NCBI GenBank assembly: GCA_023678885.1
Contig: CM042982.1
Span: 8,122,001 to 8,186,000 of the forward strand
Length of the DNA stretch: 64,000 nt
Source of the DNA: Pogostemon cablin
Taxonomy: Eukaryota > Streptophyta > Magnoliopsida > Lamiales > Lamiaceae
Direction: 5' to 3'
Of the stretch, positions 45,853 to 59,108 are shown in pieces. Both the position numbers and the translations under genes were made by a program. Under the pieces are notes generated by a model. The model did no database searches, had not been told where the DNA came from, and saw nothing but the letters and a program-made list of their open reading frames with translations. Position 1 is the stretch's first letter. Each line of letters opens with the position of its first letter.

Positions 45853-47063
45853 TACTACAAAAAAAACCTTGAATATAGACGGTTTTAGAGACGACTTTTA
45901 ATGGTTTGAGACGGTTTTATGGCTGTCTACAATTTGTGCGTAGCTAGAATACTAACGGTATTAGAGACGGTTTTATTTTGAGACGATTGTAAATCGGACC
46001 GGTCGGTTTAATTTGAGACATTATTAGAGACAATTTTTTACCATCTCAATTTTGAGACGGTTGTAAACCGGACCGGTCGGTTTAATTTGAGACGATATTG
46101 GAGGCGGTAAATACTGTCTCAATTAGAGACGGTTTTTACCGTCTTTAAAGCCCTCTCTAACTACTAGCTTTGCAAAAATGAATGGATTAAGGTTTGAACC
46201 ATGACTACCATGCCCCCGACTGAGGCTCGAGACCACCAGGCCAGAATCATCTTTTTTTTTTGCCAGATGTTTTTTATTTATTTTAATTTATAGGAATATT
46301 TTAATTTCAAGCCTTGAAGAGGATTCGAACCCGGACTTGTTGGCATTGGAACCCTTATGGGCGTCATGCCAACTTTGCTAGAAGTTATTCTCATTATGTA
46401 TTCATTACACTATATATGTATACATACACTAATTTCTGCTCATGGTGGACATGGTTTGAACCTCGATTCATTAATTTTGGCAAATTTATTGGTTAGAGAG
46501 GGCTTTAGAGACGGCTAAAAATCGTCTCTAATTGAGACAGAATAAAATCGTCTCAAATACAGTCTCAATTTTTAACCATCAATAGTTTGAGATGACAAAA
46601 AATCGTCTCTAATTTAAGACGGCAAAAATCCGTCTCTAATACCGTCTCAACTTAAAACCGTCTCAAACTGAGACAGTTTGCATCCGTCTCAATAATTGAA
46701 ACGGTCAGAAATCGTCTCAAAATTACACGATCCGATTCTCTAGCCTACCGCCACATTCCGTCTCTAAAACTGTCTCAAATAGAGACGTAAAAACTTCGTT
46801 TCTAATTGAGACGGAAGAAAATCGTCTCTAATATCGTCTCAAATTAGAAACGGCAAGAAATCATCTCTAATTGAGACGGAAAAAAAGTCTCTAATACCGT
46901 CTCAACGTGAAGACATTTCTAATACCGTCTCAATATTAAATTTTTTATTATTGACCAATAGTCAATGAGAATGTCGTCTCTAATTCTAAAAAGTTGTCTC
47001 AAATGGAGACAGCTAACACACCGTCTCTAATTTTGGTCTCTAATCAAAGCTTTTTTTAGATGA
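45853..47063. mobile_element. CACTA-like element with gagacgg subterminal arrays
   Basis: The left end tactacaaaaaaaacc (first C changed to T) and right end caaagctttttttagatg approximate a CACTA terminus. Long arrays of gagacggt and accgtctc boxes flank both sides (45885-46150 and 46500-47040). The ends are decayed and no target duplication is evident. The middle holds tRNA-like sequence. Confidence 0.65.
46252..46395 (-). mobile_element. tRNA-derived SINE-like sequence inside the CACTA-like element
   Basis: On the - strand an A box tagcaaagttgg (46380-46369) is followed 36 bases later by a B box gggttcgaatcc (46332-46321), the Pol III promoter spacing of tRNAs. A run of ten A (46261-46252) lies downstream. 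The flanking parts do not fold into a clear tRNA, so a SINE is preferred over a tRNA gene. Confidence 0.5.
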
Positions 47064-47496
47064 AATGATCTCATACAATTTTTTTTAAATATAATTAATT
47101 AATAATAATGCAATAAATAATTCCTAAATTTAGGCACTACGACAACGCCACAAAATTTAATGCTTTTATTAATTTTATCTTTTTGGACTATCTGAATGGG
47201 CCTAAATTAATCAGTCTAATTAATCAAATTATGTAAGCTGGACAAGAGTATTTTAATACATCCAACACACCATAAGATTATATGAGATTTTACTGCTATT
47301 TTCCAACATTAGTAAATCTTTGGCAAAATGTTACGCGGGTGCACAACTAGCAAATGTCCATATTTTCAAAATATATATACTTATTAATAAAAATATATTA
47401 AATTAATAAATAAAGAATTATAGAGTTTGTTAGAAAATTTTAAATAATTTTTAATAAACAATTGAACATAAAAAAATAATATATTCATTAAGAAAT

Positions 47497-47672
47497 ATTC
47501 CCTCATTTTTTAATAAATAAATGATAAAGTATGTCAGGTAAAGATGATTTTTTGTAAATAAAGTGTATGTGAAATGCTGGTTGTTTTTTACTTTTTGATT
47601 TTTTTTTGGAAATGTGCAAACTTTTGTGGGACAACTCAAAATAGAAAGTGTGTTGGAGTGGGACGGAGGGAG
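47497..47672. mobile_element. Stowaway-like MITE fragment (family A)
   Basis: Matches the right two thirds of 21497-21757 (aataaataaatgataaagt, aaataaagtgtatg, acttttgtgggacaac). It ends gggacggagggag. Confidence 0.8.
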
Positions 47673-47696
47673 TTTATATTATTGAATAAAGGAGTA

Positions 47697-47934
47697 CTCT
47701 CTCCGTCCCGTTTTAATGTTTACTTTCTATTTTGCGCGTCTCATTTCAATATTTAATTTTTCCCTTTTTGGAATATGGGACCAACCTAAAACAATTAATA
47801 TATCATCCAATACTAATACATATATTCATCATACATTAAATATTATATTTTTCCACCCACTATCTATTAAAATATTATACTTCTTAATCAACGTGCAAAA
47901 AACAAACGTAAATATTAAAACGAGACGGAGGGAG
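47697..47934. mobile_element. Stowaway-like MITE (family C), complete
   Basis: TA-CTCTCTCCGTCCCGTTTTAATG...ATTAAAACGAGACGGAGGGAG-TA, 238 bp. It lies 24 bases from the family A fragment. Confidence 0.92.
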
Positions 47935-48789
47935 TAATACATATTGCATACACCCAAGACATCAACACTATATCTTTTGTGTCATTAATTATTTATATGA
48001 ACACACAAATTTAAACACTTTTTAAGGGTTTATGTTTTTCTTTAAAAATATAATTTTCGTCTATTTCTTATGTGTCACATTTCATGATACAACCCATATT
48101 GACAAAAGTAAATACATATGATTTATCCAACTGTCCCAACTTTAACATGTAAAAGAATAAAACTTGTGTGTCGTTCGGACCGTATGTTCAAATATTCTTT
48201 AATATTAAATTACATATCTTTTAATATAAGGACGTGTAATTTTTATTTTTAGAAAATAAAATTAATAAAATTGTATATCCTTTTGAGTAAATATTGTACC
48301 CTTATTAATTAATATATATATATATATTTAAATAAAATATTATATCTTTACACACTTTATGCACTAGGACAAATATACCAACTCAAAATCAAAATATGAA
48401 GGAAGATATAGACTAGGTCTTGATACGTCAATCTAATAATTTGTACAATAATGCGGATACATGAGTTCGATTAAGGTGACTTTTAATTAACAATAATCCA
48501 TATGGACAAAATATTTTTATGTGTATCCCATTTATTTATGCTTTAATATACCCTTAATTAATGTAATTATTGTGTAAAATTCTTTAACTTTTCACGCACA
48601 ATCTTGTGTGAGATCGTTTTACGATAAGATCATTTTATATTTTCTTAATTACTATTTTTTACCAGTAATGTTAACATTTTCTTTAAAAGTATTGTCACTT
48701 TTTATTTTGACTAAAAATTATTTATGAAATAATTTACTGTATTATTATAACTTTTCATTAGTTGAACATAAATCTTTATTAAAATGTTA

Positions 48790-49072
48790 CTCCCTCAGTC
48801 CCATAATACTTTTATCACTTTCCTCATTTGTTTGTCCCACAAAATATTTCACCCCCCAAAAAAGGAAACACCACTTTATCCAACAACCTCAAAAGTTACT
48901 TTTAATTTCAAATTTGTCACTCATTTTTCACACACATATCATTACTTTATACTTTTTTATTACCTAAAAATACTACAATATCCTCCAAAGTCAATAAAGT
49001 TGATCAAAAAGTGCAATTTTTCTTAAACAACGTGGAACAGTAAAGGTGGAAAGTTTTCCAGGATGGAAGGAG
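48790..49072. mobile_element. Stowaway-like MITE (family B)
   Basis: TA-CTCCCTCAGTCCCATAATAC...CCAGGATGGAAGGAG-TA, 283 bp. Shared with 63556-63758: ctttcctcatttgtttg, ttacctaaaaatactacaat, gtcaataaagttg. Confidence 0.88.
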
Positions 49073-49574
49073 TATTATTTATATCCGTCTCATTAAAGTC
49101 ATTATGTGAGACGGTCTCACTAAGTTTTTATATTTCTTGCAACTGAGTTCACCATGCACCTAGCTTGATACTACCGTAATTACTCTTAGGTCAAAAAAAT
49201 TACTCTTATAAATGAAAATATTACTAATAAAAAATTCTATTATGTTGTATTTTTTTTATATTTCTAAAAAAATGAGTTTTTTTTTTCATTCATGTTAATA
49301 ATAGTTCATTATTCTAAATATTAATTTCGAAAAAGTTACAATGAATATGTATATATTCTATAACAGAGTACATCACAGTTGAATCTTCACCTTATGTATG
49401 GTTCAAAAAAGCGACAGAAAACGGGGGCCCTATAATTCTAATCACTGTCATTATGCAAATTATGCTCTAAAGTAAATTGGTTATCCAAATGGAGTATATA
49501 ATAATTTTTTTTTATTAAATGAAAAGATAAAAAAAGGGTGCGACTGTTCGTACCCTCGATTTTTATAAATATAC

Positions 49575-49576
<2 letters not shown>
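49073..49576. other. Non-coding spacer before the Helitron region
   Basis: AT-rich. A gagacggtctcac palindrome lies near 49110. No gene seen. Confidence 0.4.

Positions 49577-49622
<46 letters not shown>
49577..49622. repeat. (TA)n microsatellite
   Basis: About 22 uninterrupted TA steps. Confidence 0.95.
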
Positions 49623-49623
<1 letters not shown>

Positions 49624-49708
49624 AGACCAAATTTACCACCTATTTTTACACTAATCTTTCCCCCAAAATTGATTTCACCATTTTTGGTTAATTAAGATTC
49701 ACCTTTTA

Positions 49709-49870
49709 GGTAACTTTTGTGCATTAATGAATCATTAATCTCACATTCTTTCCTTTTGTAATCATCTTTTGTAATCCTGCGATAATAAGGTTTAGGTAAC
49801 TTTTGTGAATTAATGAATCATTAATCTCACACAATTCTTTCATTTTGTAATCTTGCGATAATAAGGTTTA
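49709..49870. repeat. Two direct repeats of 86 and 76 bp
   Basis: Each unit starts ggtaacttttgtg and ends gcgataataaggttta. The second lacks about ten bases of the ttttgtaatcatc part. Confidence 0.85.
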
Positions 49871-50536
49871 GTTGATCCATTGCTAAAAATCTTTGTAAGA
49901 AGAAGGATGCATCAATTTCTCACCTCTCATCACTTCCCGATTCTCAATCATCGGCAACATTCTTCATCCAGAGGAAAATCTAATCACTAAATCTCCGTTC
50001 AAAATCGGTAACGATCAATTGCAAGAATTAAGATGACGAAGTGCATCCAGTCGAGGAGGGAGGAAACTCATTGTTGAATCCTTCCAGATTAAAAATTGAG
50101 TCGATGATTGAAAATATTATCCCCTATATTGGAGGAAATTAGAAAATTGGAACTGATGAAAAATCTCGATGTTGGGTTTTTGCGTTTAAAATGAAGAATG
50201 TATTTCTATATTTATTTGATTTTATTGATTGTATGTTGAAAAAATTATTATTCCAATGAGTTTTTATATGTTCATATTATTGTCATCTAAATTTTACTTA
50301 CGCTTCTGCAATTTTGATATGACCTGTTTTATCTTTATTTTCCTGGTAGAATAAAATGATAATTTATTTGTTCTTACAATTTATCAGGTACTTCTTTTAA
50401 GTTTCTTTCTTCTTCTATTATACTTATTGGTTCACTGAGTTCAATAAGTGATTAAAAAATATGCTTTGTCATTTGACCATGTATTCATTTAACAAATTCA
50501 TGTATTGCAATAAAATCTTATGTTGTTAAATTCCAG

Positions 50537-50595
50537 ATTTATTATCATGAAGTTGGCAGACGTACGCAAAGAAGTTAAGTGTCCAGTATGTCTAG
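50537..50595 (+). pseudogene. RING1-like exon fragment in the Helitron
   Basis: After acceptor ttccag, the reading is F-I-I-M-K-L-A-D-V-R-K-E-V-K-C-P-V-C-L, followed by donor g|gtgtga. It matches the start of the RING finger of plant Polycomb RING1A/B-type E3 ligases (V-K-L-x-D-I/V-R-K-E/D-V-Q-C-P-I-C-L-G). The boundary after C-L-G is where I would expect the intron in those genes. The rest of the RING finger was not found nearby, so this is a captured piece, not a gene. Confidence 0.6.
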
Positions 50596-52506
50596 GTGTG
50601 AATGATTCTCTAAATTTAGTGAGTGACATTAACTTATACAACTATTTATGCAACAAAATGATGTGCTGTAAGAAAATATGAAGGGAATTTTCAGCTCATT
50701 AATGATTCATTACTGCATAGTGTTTGTTTGAAATATTATCCTTAAACCAACGATAATTACATGTCTTATTTTCCATGATTTGTTTATATGTTTATCTTAC
50801 TCATCAAGAGATCAATATAGGTTCATGATAATTCATTGTTTCAACACATCAACACCTATTCTTCTTCTATCAACAAATTGCAGTCACAAGCTTTATCAAG
50901 AATTTCTTGATAATGATACTAATAATTAGGTAAGTTTCATCTCTTTAGCCTAAAAGCATTGATATTGAATTTGCATTTTTCGTATTTGGTTTGTAAACAA
51001 TATAAATATAGGTTAAGATTGCTTATATATGATGATTTACATAAATTGTTACACATCATGTATTTTAAATGTCCCTTTAGTGTTGATACATGCTAAATCA
51101 AGAATAGGATTAAGGATATTAATTGGTTTCTACAGAGGCATTGAGTTCTATAGTTGGACTGGGTGTTTGCAGGAGTAATATTCAGGATTAATTGATGATA
51201 TTGTAGCAATACATGAATTTTAGTTACCCTATTGTTCTGTTGGCACTACATACCTATTGCCGGGTCCACCTACACGATTTTCATGTTGTGTTAGTTAATG
51301 TAATTGTACATGTGAGCCTACTGAAAAGAGCTTATATTTCATCACATAAGGTTCCTAATTTGGATCATTAATTTGATCAAATTTATTTTGCTATTGGTTT
51401 AAAGATAATATTTCCATGGATTGTAGGGATTTTCTGTCGAAAATTGTGTGTCGCACACCCATGTGTCAGTAAGTACACAAAACCTATGCAATTTTTTTTC
51501 AAGTTTCTTTGTTTCAAGTCTAACTGGGACACTAATAAGCAATATGGAACAAATCTTTTTGCATTGTTCCAAGTGGTTTCTTCATTTATGGACAGTTATT
51601 TTGATTTATTTTTTAGTTTCTTTGGTATGCATTTTCCTAATATTCTGGGGTGTTAATTGTTGATTAAGCGCATCACCTAGCTAGCATGCCTGAGTGTTCG
51701 AAAAAGTTCCTTAGTAAAAAATTTCAGGCGTCTTACTTCAATGAAAAATCCTTATTTCTTTGTTTGTAAGTATAGATTTCTAGATATGTGAGCATGTATG
51801 TGGTTGGGTTGTGTTGTATTGTTAAGAAAATAAATTTTGTGCTATAAATTTTGTGCATGGACATCAATTTTATAAGAAAATAGAGTTCGAACTAATATAT
51901 TCTTTGAAATTCTTAAATTTTTTATTTATAAAATAAATAATTCAAGTTTCGTATATTATTTAAATAACTATTTGAATGATTGTGGTTGAATTTCATGTCT
52001 TTCAGGTTTGGATGTTGTAGTGTGGTTATTTGTTTGTATATCTGCCTCTATATCTTCAGTTGAATTAATTCATAATCCCATTAAAATTTATTTATAATTG
52101 ATACAAGCATTTCTTTGGATTGTCTGCATTTCCATGTCATATGAATCATTGTTAGAGGTGAGGTTCTTGAACCATATAAGCTGTGTATAGTATTGTTTGC
52201 TGCATTCATGCTCAGATATGTTTTGATATTAAACAATATAGATGCACCACGTTTTAGGATTGTATTATTGTTATTGACATGTTTTATAACATGTACGATG
52301 ACATAGATATTTTGTAACACTTAAGTGACAATAATATAGAGATAATTTTTTTCTCTATAATTAGTCAGAAGGATGATGAACTATAGAGAGGCTTTATAAT
52401 TTCAGTGTTTTTTGGATTTTGCTGATGATAATGATTGGTGTTTTGTAATGAATCAAATCTTTATTTTGCCATTTTTTTAATTGCCACTTTTACGATTTCT
52501 TTGCAG

Positions 52507-52892
52507 CGATATTTAATGGTTATCACATCTTTGTCAGAAAATATGATGAGTACAAATTCCTTACGAAACATGCACAAGTGTTAGCAAATGTGAAGTTTGC
52601 TTATGTTGTATCCTCTAAGGTCTATACACACAGAAAATGTCAATGAAAAACAGAGACATGAGCTGTTATATGAATATTGCAAATCTTATGATATTGTAAG
52701 TTGTATTATAAAATTAATCTTAATTTTATACGATGATTTCTCATTGCCAAAATTGTTAATATCTTCTAATGCACCTTTTAGGAATCCATCTTTCTTAATG
52801 CTTATATAGATGCTCTGGAAGAGTCAATTAACAAGAAACTTGACAAGGGTTATTATTCTTTCTTGGTCAAGGAAGGGGAGAATTTGGATGAG
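52507..52892 (+). pseudogene. Callose synthase (glucan synthase-like) exon fragments
   Basis: The first piece (52507 to about 52694, acceptor ttgcag, donor gtaagt) reads A-N-V-K-F-A-Y-V-V-S-S-K-V-Y, then after a frame change E-K-Q-R-H-E-L-L-Y-E-Y. The second (52792-52892, acceptor ttttag, donor gtataa) reads N-A-Y-I-D-A-L-E-E-S, then K-G-Y-Y-S-F-L-V-K. The order K-F-T-Y-V-V-S-C-Q, then V-A-Y-I-D-E-x-E-E, then Y-Y-S-V-L-V-K is the catalytic-domain landmark series of plant callose synthases. The match is by motif order only. Confidence 0.5.
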
Positions 52893-53283
52893 GTATAAGA
52901 ATTTGTGTTATTAAAGTTCTATAATAAATTACATCGTAGGTTATGGGAATTAATTAATATAATTCATATTATGTTTTGCTGTGTTTCTCTGTAGTCGTTA
53001 TTATTAATATGTCTGTTATTATAACCTTGACAAGTGCATTATTTAATACATGAGCAAGGCGAGATGAAAATTTTAATTCTTAAGTATTTCACAATTTTAA
53101 TTTTATTTACCACATCCCCTGTTTGTTTAATATATTTGTAGTATTTTTCTTCTTATTAATTGGTATTGTCAATTAGAAAATTCCAAGTATATGAAAATAC
53201 TTGCAAAAGGATTTTGGAAGAGATGTAACAAATGTGAGTTATAGATGTGATGAAGATGAGTGTTAATGAAGAAACCATTGCAG

Positions 53284-53316
53284 GTTGCTCATGTTGCAAG
53301 AGACAAGTTGATCAAG
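53284..53316 (+). pseudogene. Small exon-like piece, V-A-H-V-A-R-D-K-L-I-K
   Basis: 33 bases between acceptor ttgcag and donor gtaatt, repeated at 56586-56618 in the second copy. The donor gene was not recognised. Confidence 0.35.
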
Positions 53317-54633
53317 GTAATTATATTTGATTCAGTTATATTTTTCGTGGAGTAGGTAATTGTAGCATTTAGTATTTACAAATCAAGTTGCAGCAAATCA
53401 GACATGTGGTGTGCTGTACCGGTTGCCTTACTTTGTGGCTGTAGTGGTAATTTTAAATAGTTGATTTGTTATCTACATGAACATGAAAATATTTTAATTT
53501 GTTACTTTCATATTGAGTTCGATATCTTGATAATTTTAGGAATTGTTTTAATTGAAACATTTTTAGTCACTTCAAATTTGGTGGGTTTTTCCCACAAAGT
53601 AGGAATTAGAAACTTTAAAAATTAGAGTGTGCATTATTTGGGAACATATATTGTATATCATTGCATTGTATGATGCCCGTGTCAGTTAATAATTGTCGAA
53701 CTCGAACCATAGTTGTTAGTTTTATGTTGATTCATGCACTTATTAATTCCTTTGAATCAGGTTTTTTTCCACACTTTTACTTCCCAGTGTCTCACTCATT
53801 ATTTACAGTATTCATCTATGTCTTCCTATAGCTCCTTCTATATTTATCTTGATGTATATATTTCACATTCAGAACATGTTTTAATTGTATATAAATAGTT
53901 GTAGAATATTGATTAATTGTATCATTCCTCTGTGTTTGATGAATTGGTTGTAAAATTTGAATTTGTTGGCTGAACATGAACATAAAAATTGGTCCTCTTA
54001 GTGGATTTTTTTTCTGATGCAAATGAATATTGACACTTTAGTGTCTGAAAAACACTCTCTACAAATTTTTAGGTAGATCGTTGCTCATTTTTTATGCTAT
54101 GTGCTATTGCAAGTGGAGAAATGTCACCCCCTTTTAGGATCTTAGATGTTGGGAGTATCTCACAGGTTGCAACAATTGAACGTGTGAATTGATCCTAAAG
54201 TTTGGTTTCATCGTAAAACCTCACAGCAGTTCTGTCATGGTGTATAATGTAGTTATGAAAAGTGTTCTCTTTGCTATAATATAGATAAATATGTTTGTTG
54301 TTTATAAGATATATAGATCATATTGTACTGTAGATAGATAAATTTTTACTCACGCTTTCTTTAACTCATATTAAAAAATTAGTACTGAATTTTAGCACCA
54401 AAACCCCTAACACTATACTGAACTTTAGCAGAACAAACTATGTCCAATGTATCTTTGAAATAATAGTCACTTAAGCACCACAACCCATGACGCGATATGT
54501 TACAAATTTGCAACATGCTTAATTTTTTTACACTCAGCAATATATTTTAGCAGGAATACTTGAGTGGTTTTTATTACAAAGAAGATAGTATTAATCATGA
54601 GTAATTATAACTTATGTTTATTTTATCAGACTT

Positions 54634-54783
54634 CATTTTCACTTCAATTCAATGAGATTTGGAATAAATTAGGTAAGAGAAGTACACATTATAATACGAA
54701 GAAAACTTCTTCAGGACCAATCTATGGCTACTTTAAAAGGTTGTGGGACAACAAATTCTTCACTGTACTTAGTAAGTACAAGG
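54634..54783 (+). pseudogene. Unassigned exon-like piece
   Basis: Between acceptor ttatcag and donor gtatgt the frame is open: T-S-F-S-L-Q-F-N-E-I-W-N-K-L-G-K-R, then S-G-P-I-Y-G-Y-F-K-R-L-W. Lower A+T and clean splice borders suggest a real ancestral exon; I do not recognise the family. A further open stretch after 54857 (E-Q-K-L-N-E-F-R-E-L, then L-G-L-V-G-A-M-L-F) could be its next exon. Confidence 0.4.
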
Positions 54784-55664
54784 TATGTTCTAATTTATTC
54801 TTTTTTATTTTTATATTTTCTAGCATAACAAGATGTAAGTAAGAAGTTTTATTCAGGATGTTGTGCATGTATGTTGAACAAAAATTGAACGAGTTTCGTG
54901 AGTTGTCGAGTAATTTGGGATTAGTTGGTGCAATGCTCTTCAAATTTTGAAGTTTATTACATTTTTGTTGTTTGCATTTATCTATTTTTAGTTGAGGTTT
55001 ATAGACAGATTATGTTAATGCTCCATGAATTTTTTTTTGATTTGAGGGTACATCAACTATGTGGGCAGGTAGATAATTAAATGTTAAAATAATCCTAAGG
55101 TTAAAATCATAGCTTCTTTGGTGAAATTTTTGTATGATTTAAGATTAAACACGTTATATTTAAGTATATTACATATCATAAATTTATATTATTTCTTTTA
55201 TTTGTGTGATTTCTGCTAACTAACGTTTCTGAAATACTGGCATAAGTTTTTGTTTTTTATATGATAATTTTTTTTTTTAAAAAAAAGAAGGTGATTAAGA
55301 AAAGCTACAAGAAGAGAAAATGTGTATATTCAATTACTCATTTTTTGATGTGGATGACCTTTGAACTTTTTTTATTACTTCAGAACTTAGGGTTCAAGCT
55401 ATTCCATTAAAGGATATAAATGTTGATCTATTTAATAGTTTATTCTTCTTTTTTCTAATCTATCTTTCTGCTTTGTCGTTAAAACTATAACTGAATGAAT
55501 AAATGGAGTAATTATTCCATTATATAGTTGAAACTAGAACTGCTATCCTGGCAAAAGATATACATTATAGTTAAATTTTGAATTCTGATAATATGTAAAA
55601 GGAGTTTTCAAAGATGAAATATGCATTTTAATAATTATTTTTCTCAATGATAATCATTTTAAAC

Positions 55665-57856
55665 TTTGTGCTATAAATTTTGTGCATGGACATCAATTTT
55701 ATAAGAAAATATAGTTCGAACTAAATATATTCTTTGAAATTCTTAAATTTTTTATTTATAAAATAAATAATTCAAGTTTCGTATATTGTTTAAATAACTA
55801 TTTGAATGATTGTGGTTGAATTTCATGTCTTTCAGGTTTGGATGTTGTAGTGCGGTTATTTGTTTGTATATCTACCTCTATATCTTCAGTTGAATTAATT
55901 CACAATCCCATTAAAATTTATTTATAATTGATACAAGCATTTCTTTGGTTTGTATGCATTTCCATGTGATATGAATCATTGTTAGAGGTGAGGTTCTTTA
56001 ACGATATAGGCTGCGTATAGTACTGTTTGTTGCATTCATGCTCAGATATATTTTGATATTAAACAATATAGATGTACCACGTTTTAGGATTGTGTTATTG
56101 TTATTGACATGTTTTATAACATGTATGATGACATAGATTTTTTTTAACACTCAAGTGAAAATAATATAGAGATAATTTTTTTTTCTCTATAATTAGTCAG
56201 GTGGATGATGAACTATAGAGAGACTTTATAATTTCAGTGTTTTTTGGATTTTGCTGATAATAATGGTTGGTGTTTTGTAATGAATCAAATCTTTATTTTG
56301 CCATTTTTTAATTTTCACTTTTACGGTTTCTTTGCAGCGATATTTAATGGCTATCAAATCTTTGTTTTACGGTTTCTTTGCAGCGATATTTCACAATTTT
56401 AGTTTTATTTATCACATCCCCTGTTTTTTTAATCTGTTTGTAGTATTTTTCTTCTTATTAATTGGTATTATCAATTAGGAAATTCCAAGTAAATGAAAAT
56501 ACTTGCAAAAGGATTTTGAAAGAGATGTAACAAATGTGAGTTATGAATGTGATGAAGATGAGTGTTAATGAGGAAACCATTGCAGGTTGCTCATGTTGCA
56601 AGAGACAAGTTGATCAAGGTAATTATTTTTGATTCAGTTACATTTTTCGTGGAGTAGGTAATTGTGGCATTTAGTATTTACAAATCAAGTTGCAGCAAAT
56701 CTGATATGTGGTGTACTGTACCTGTTGCCTTACTTTGTGGCTGTAGTGGTAATTTTAAATAGTTGATTTGTTATCTACATGAACATGAAAATATTTTAAT
56801 TTGTTACTTTCACATTGAGTTCGATATCTTGATGATTTTAGGAATTGTTTTATTTGAAATATTTTTAGTCACTTCAAATTTGGATGGCTTTTCCCACAAA
56901 GTAGGAATTAGAAGCTTTAAAATATTAGAGTGTGCATTATTTGGGAACATATATTGTATATCATTGCATTGTATGAAGCCCGTGTCAGTTAATAATTGTC
57001 GAACTCGAACCATAGTTGTTAGTTTTATGTTGATTCATGCACTTATTAATTCCTTTGAATCAGGTTTCTTTCCACACTTTTACTTCCCAGTGTCTCACTC
57101 ATTATTTACAGTATTCATCTATGTCTTCCTATAGCTCCTTCTATATTTATCTTGATGTATATATTTCACATTCAGAACATGTTTTAATTGTATATAAATA
57201 GTTGTAGAATATTGATTAATTGTATCATTCCTCTGTGTTTGATGAATTGGTTGTAAAATTTGAATTTGTTGGCTGAACATGAACATAAAAAGTGGTCCTC
57301 TTAGTGGTTTTTTTTTCTGATGCAAATGAATATTGACACTTTAGTGTCTGAAAAACACTCTCTACAAATTTTTAGGTAGATCGTTGCTCATTTTTTATGC
57401 TATGTGCTATTGCAAGTGGAGAAATGTCACCCCTTTTAGGATCTTAGATGTTGGGAGTATCTCACAGGTTGCAACAATTGAACGTGTGAATTGATCCTAA
57501 AGTTTGGTTTCATCGTAAAACCTCACAGCAGTTCTGTCATGGTGTATAATGTAGTTATGAAAAGTGTTCTCTTTGCTATAATATAGATAAATATGTTTGT
57601 TGTTTATAAGATATATAGATCATATTGTACTGTAGATAGATAAATTTTTACTCACGCTTTCTTTAACTCATATTAAAAAATTAGTACTGAATTTTAGCAC
57701 CAAAACCCCTAACACTATACTGAATTTTAGCAGAACAAACTATGTCCAATATATCTTTGAAATAATAGTCACTTTAGCACCACAACCCATGATACGATAT
57801 GTTACAAATTTGCAACGTACTTAATTTTTTTACACTCAGCAATATATTTTAGCAGG
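55665..57856. repeat. Internal duplication, copy 2 (2192 bp)
   Basis: Matches 51837-54554 but lacks about 550 bases. At the deletion junction a 26-base stretch beginning tttacggtttctttgcag is repeated in tandem (56322-56347 and about 56366-56391). Confidence 0.93.
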
Positions 57857-59108
57857 CAACCAATATTTCTAAAGTGAAATTATTCAAAAATTATATTTTC
57901 TACATCATCTTTTCAATCAACTAATATGTTAATGGTGACATTGATGTTTAAAGTTGGGACTGCGAGCGTGTCTATGCTTCTTCTATGAGTTTAGAAGAGG
58001 GTCATTTTTTGTGGTGTATTATAAACTGGAGATGGACTTGGTAGAGTATTATAAGTTGGCGTTTTGATGGATAACTTGGAGGAGGAAGAGTTGATGCTGG
58101 TGGAGATTAGATGCTTTTAGTCGGAGTTGGTGATTGGTTAACTCATAGTATAAATGGGTGTGGATGATGAAAATAGTATGACCAATGTGATTTGCTGAAG
58201 TGAAAGCAAAAGGTATTCATAGAATGCTGAAGTGAAAGCAAAAGGTATTCATAGGATCACAGTAAACATGGTCTCAAGCTGCGAAATGTTTGATTATTAT
58301 ATTTGTAGAGTTGAACATTATTATTTTTGTTGCTTGAGACATTGGGATGAATAAATTTCTAAATTTAATTAAGGCATAAATAATGTTCAGAATATCATTC
58401 GTTTTTTCTATTGAGTTTTGCTAAAATTGGTGATTTTGAGTCAGATTTTTTATATAATTATTATGTATTATTGAGAATGATATATTATATAATGTTTAAT
58501 ACTGCTTTAAATTTATTATTAAGGTGTTTGATATTGTTAATACACTAATATCATTACAAGCATCAAAATTATTTCAACTCATATATCATTCAATGGAGTT
58601 GTTATATTTTTAGAATTTATTATTTATTTTTATACAAGTTTAATTAATTAAATTTTTAAAGTTTCGATGATTCAATTTCTTTATTAAACACAAAATTATA
58701 TTTTGTGTTAATTATATTATTTGTAAATGTTTATATTTAACATATTAATTTTTATAAAAATTATGTCAATCTTACATTAAAGCTTCGACTTTGAATTGAC
58801 TACCCAATCCTTTTTTAAAGTCTTTTCATTCTTCATAAATATAACAAAATTTTAAAAAAAATGGTATTATTGTAGACATAAACATCTTTCGTATACATGT
58901 TATTATATTATATTATATTAATAAGAAATTTATTATATTAGTTTTAATACGTAAAAAATTGAAACCAAAATTAATATATGAGATTTTATTCACAATATCT
59001 TGTTTTGAATGCAATTAAATAACTTAATATACTTCCCAATAACCAAAGCTCATTATTTTAAAATTTTTATAAATTACAAAAAATACATTATTTTTGTCAT
59101 AACGTATC

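Larger units (their letters stand above)
51837..54554. repeat. Internal duplication, copy 1 (2718 bp)
   Basis: Begins ttttgtgctataaattttgt and ends cagcaatatattttagcagg. It is near-identical to 55665-57856, except that about 550 bases (52535-53086) are absent from copy 2. It carries the callose-synthase-like exons. Confidence 0.93.

Noticed and set aside
46321..46395. A tRNA gene on the - strand
   Set aside because: A and B boxes are present, but the acceptor and anticodon stems do not form convincingly and an A-run follows. A SINE-like sequence is more likely.
49577..49650. A Helitron 5' terminus near the (TA)n tract
   Set aside because: No TC start with the usual conserved 5' tract was found, so the 5' border is left open.
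56763..57134. 123-residue open frame in the second duplication copy
   Set aside because: The same region in the first copy (53460-53830) is interrupted. The frame is hydrophobic low-complexity sequence from T-rich DNA with no domain.
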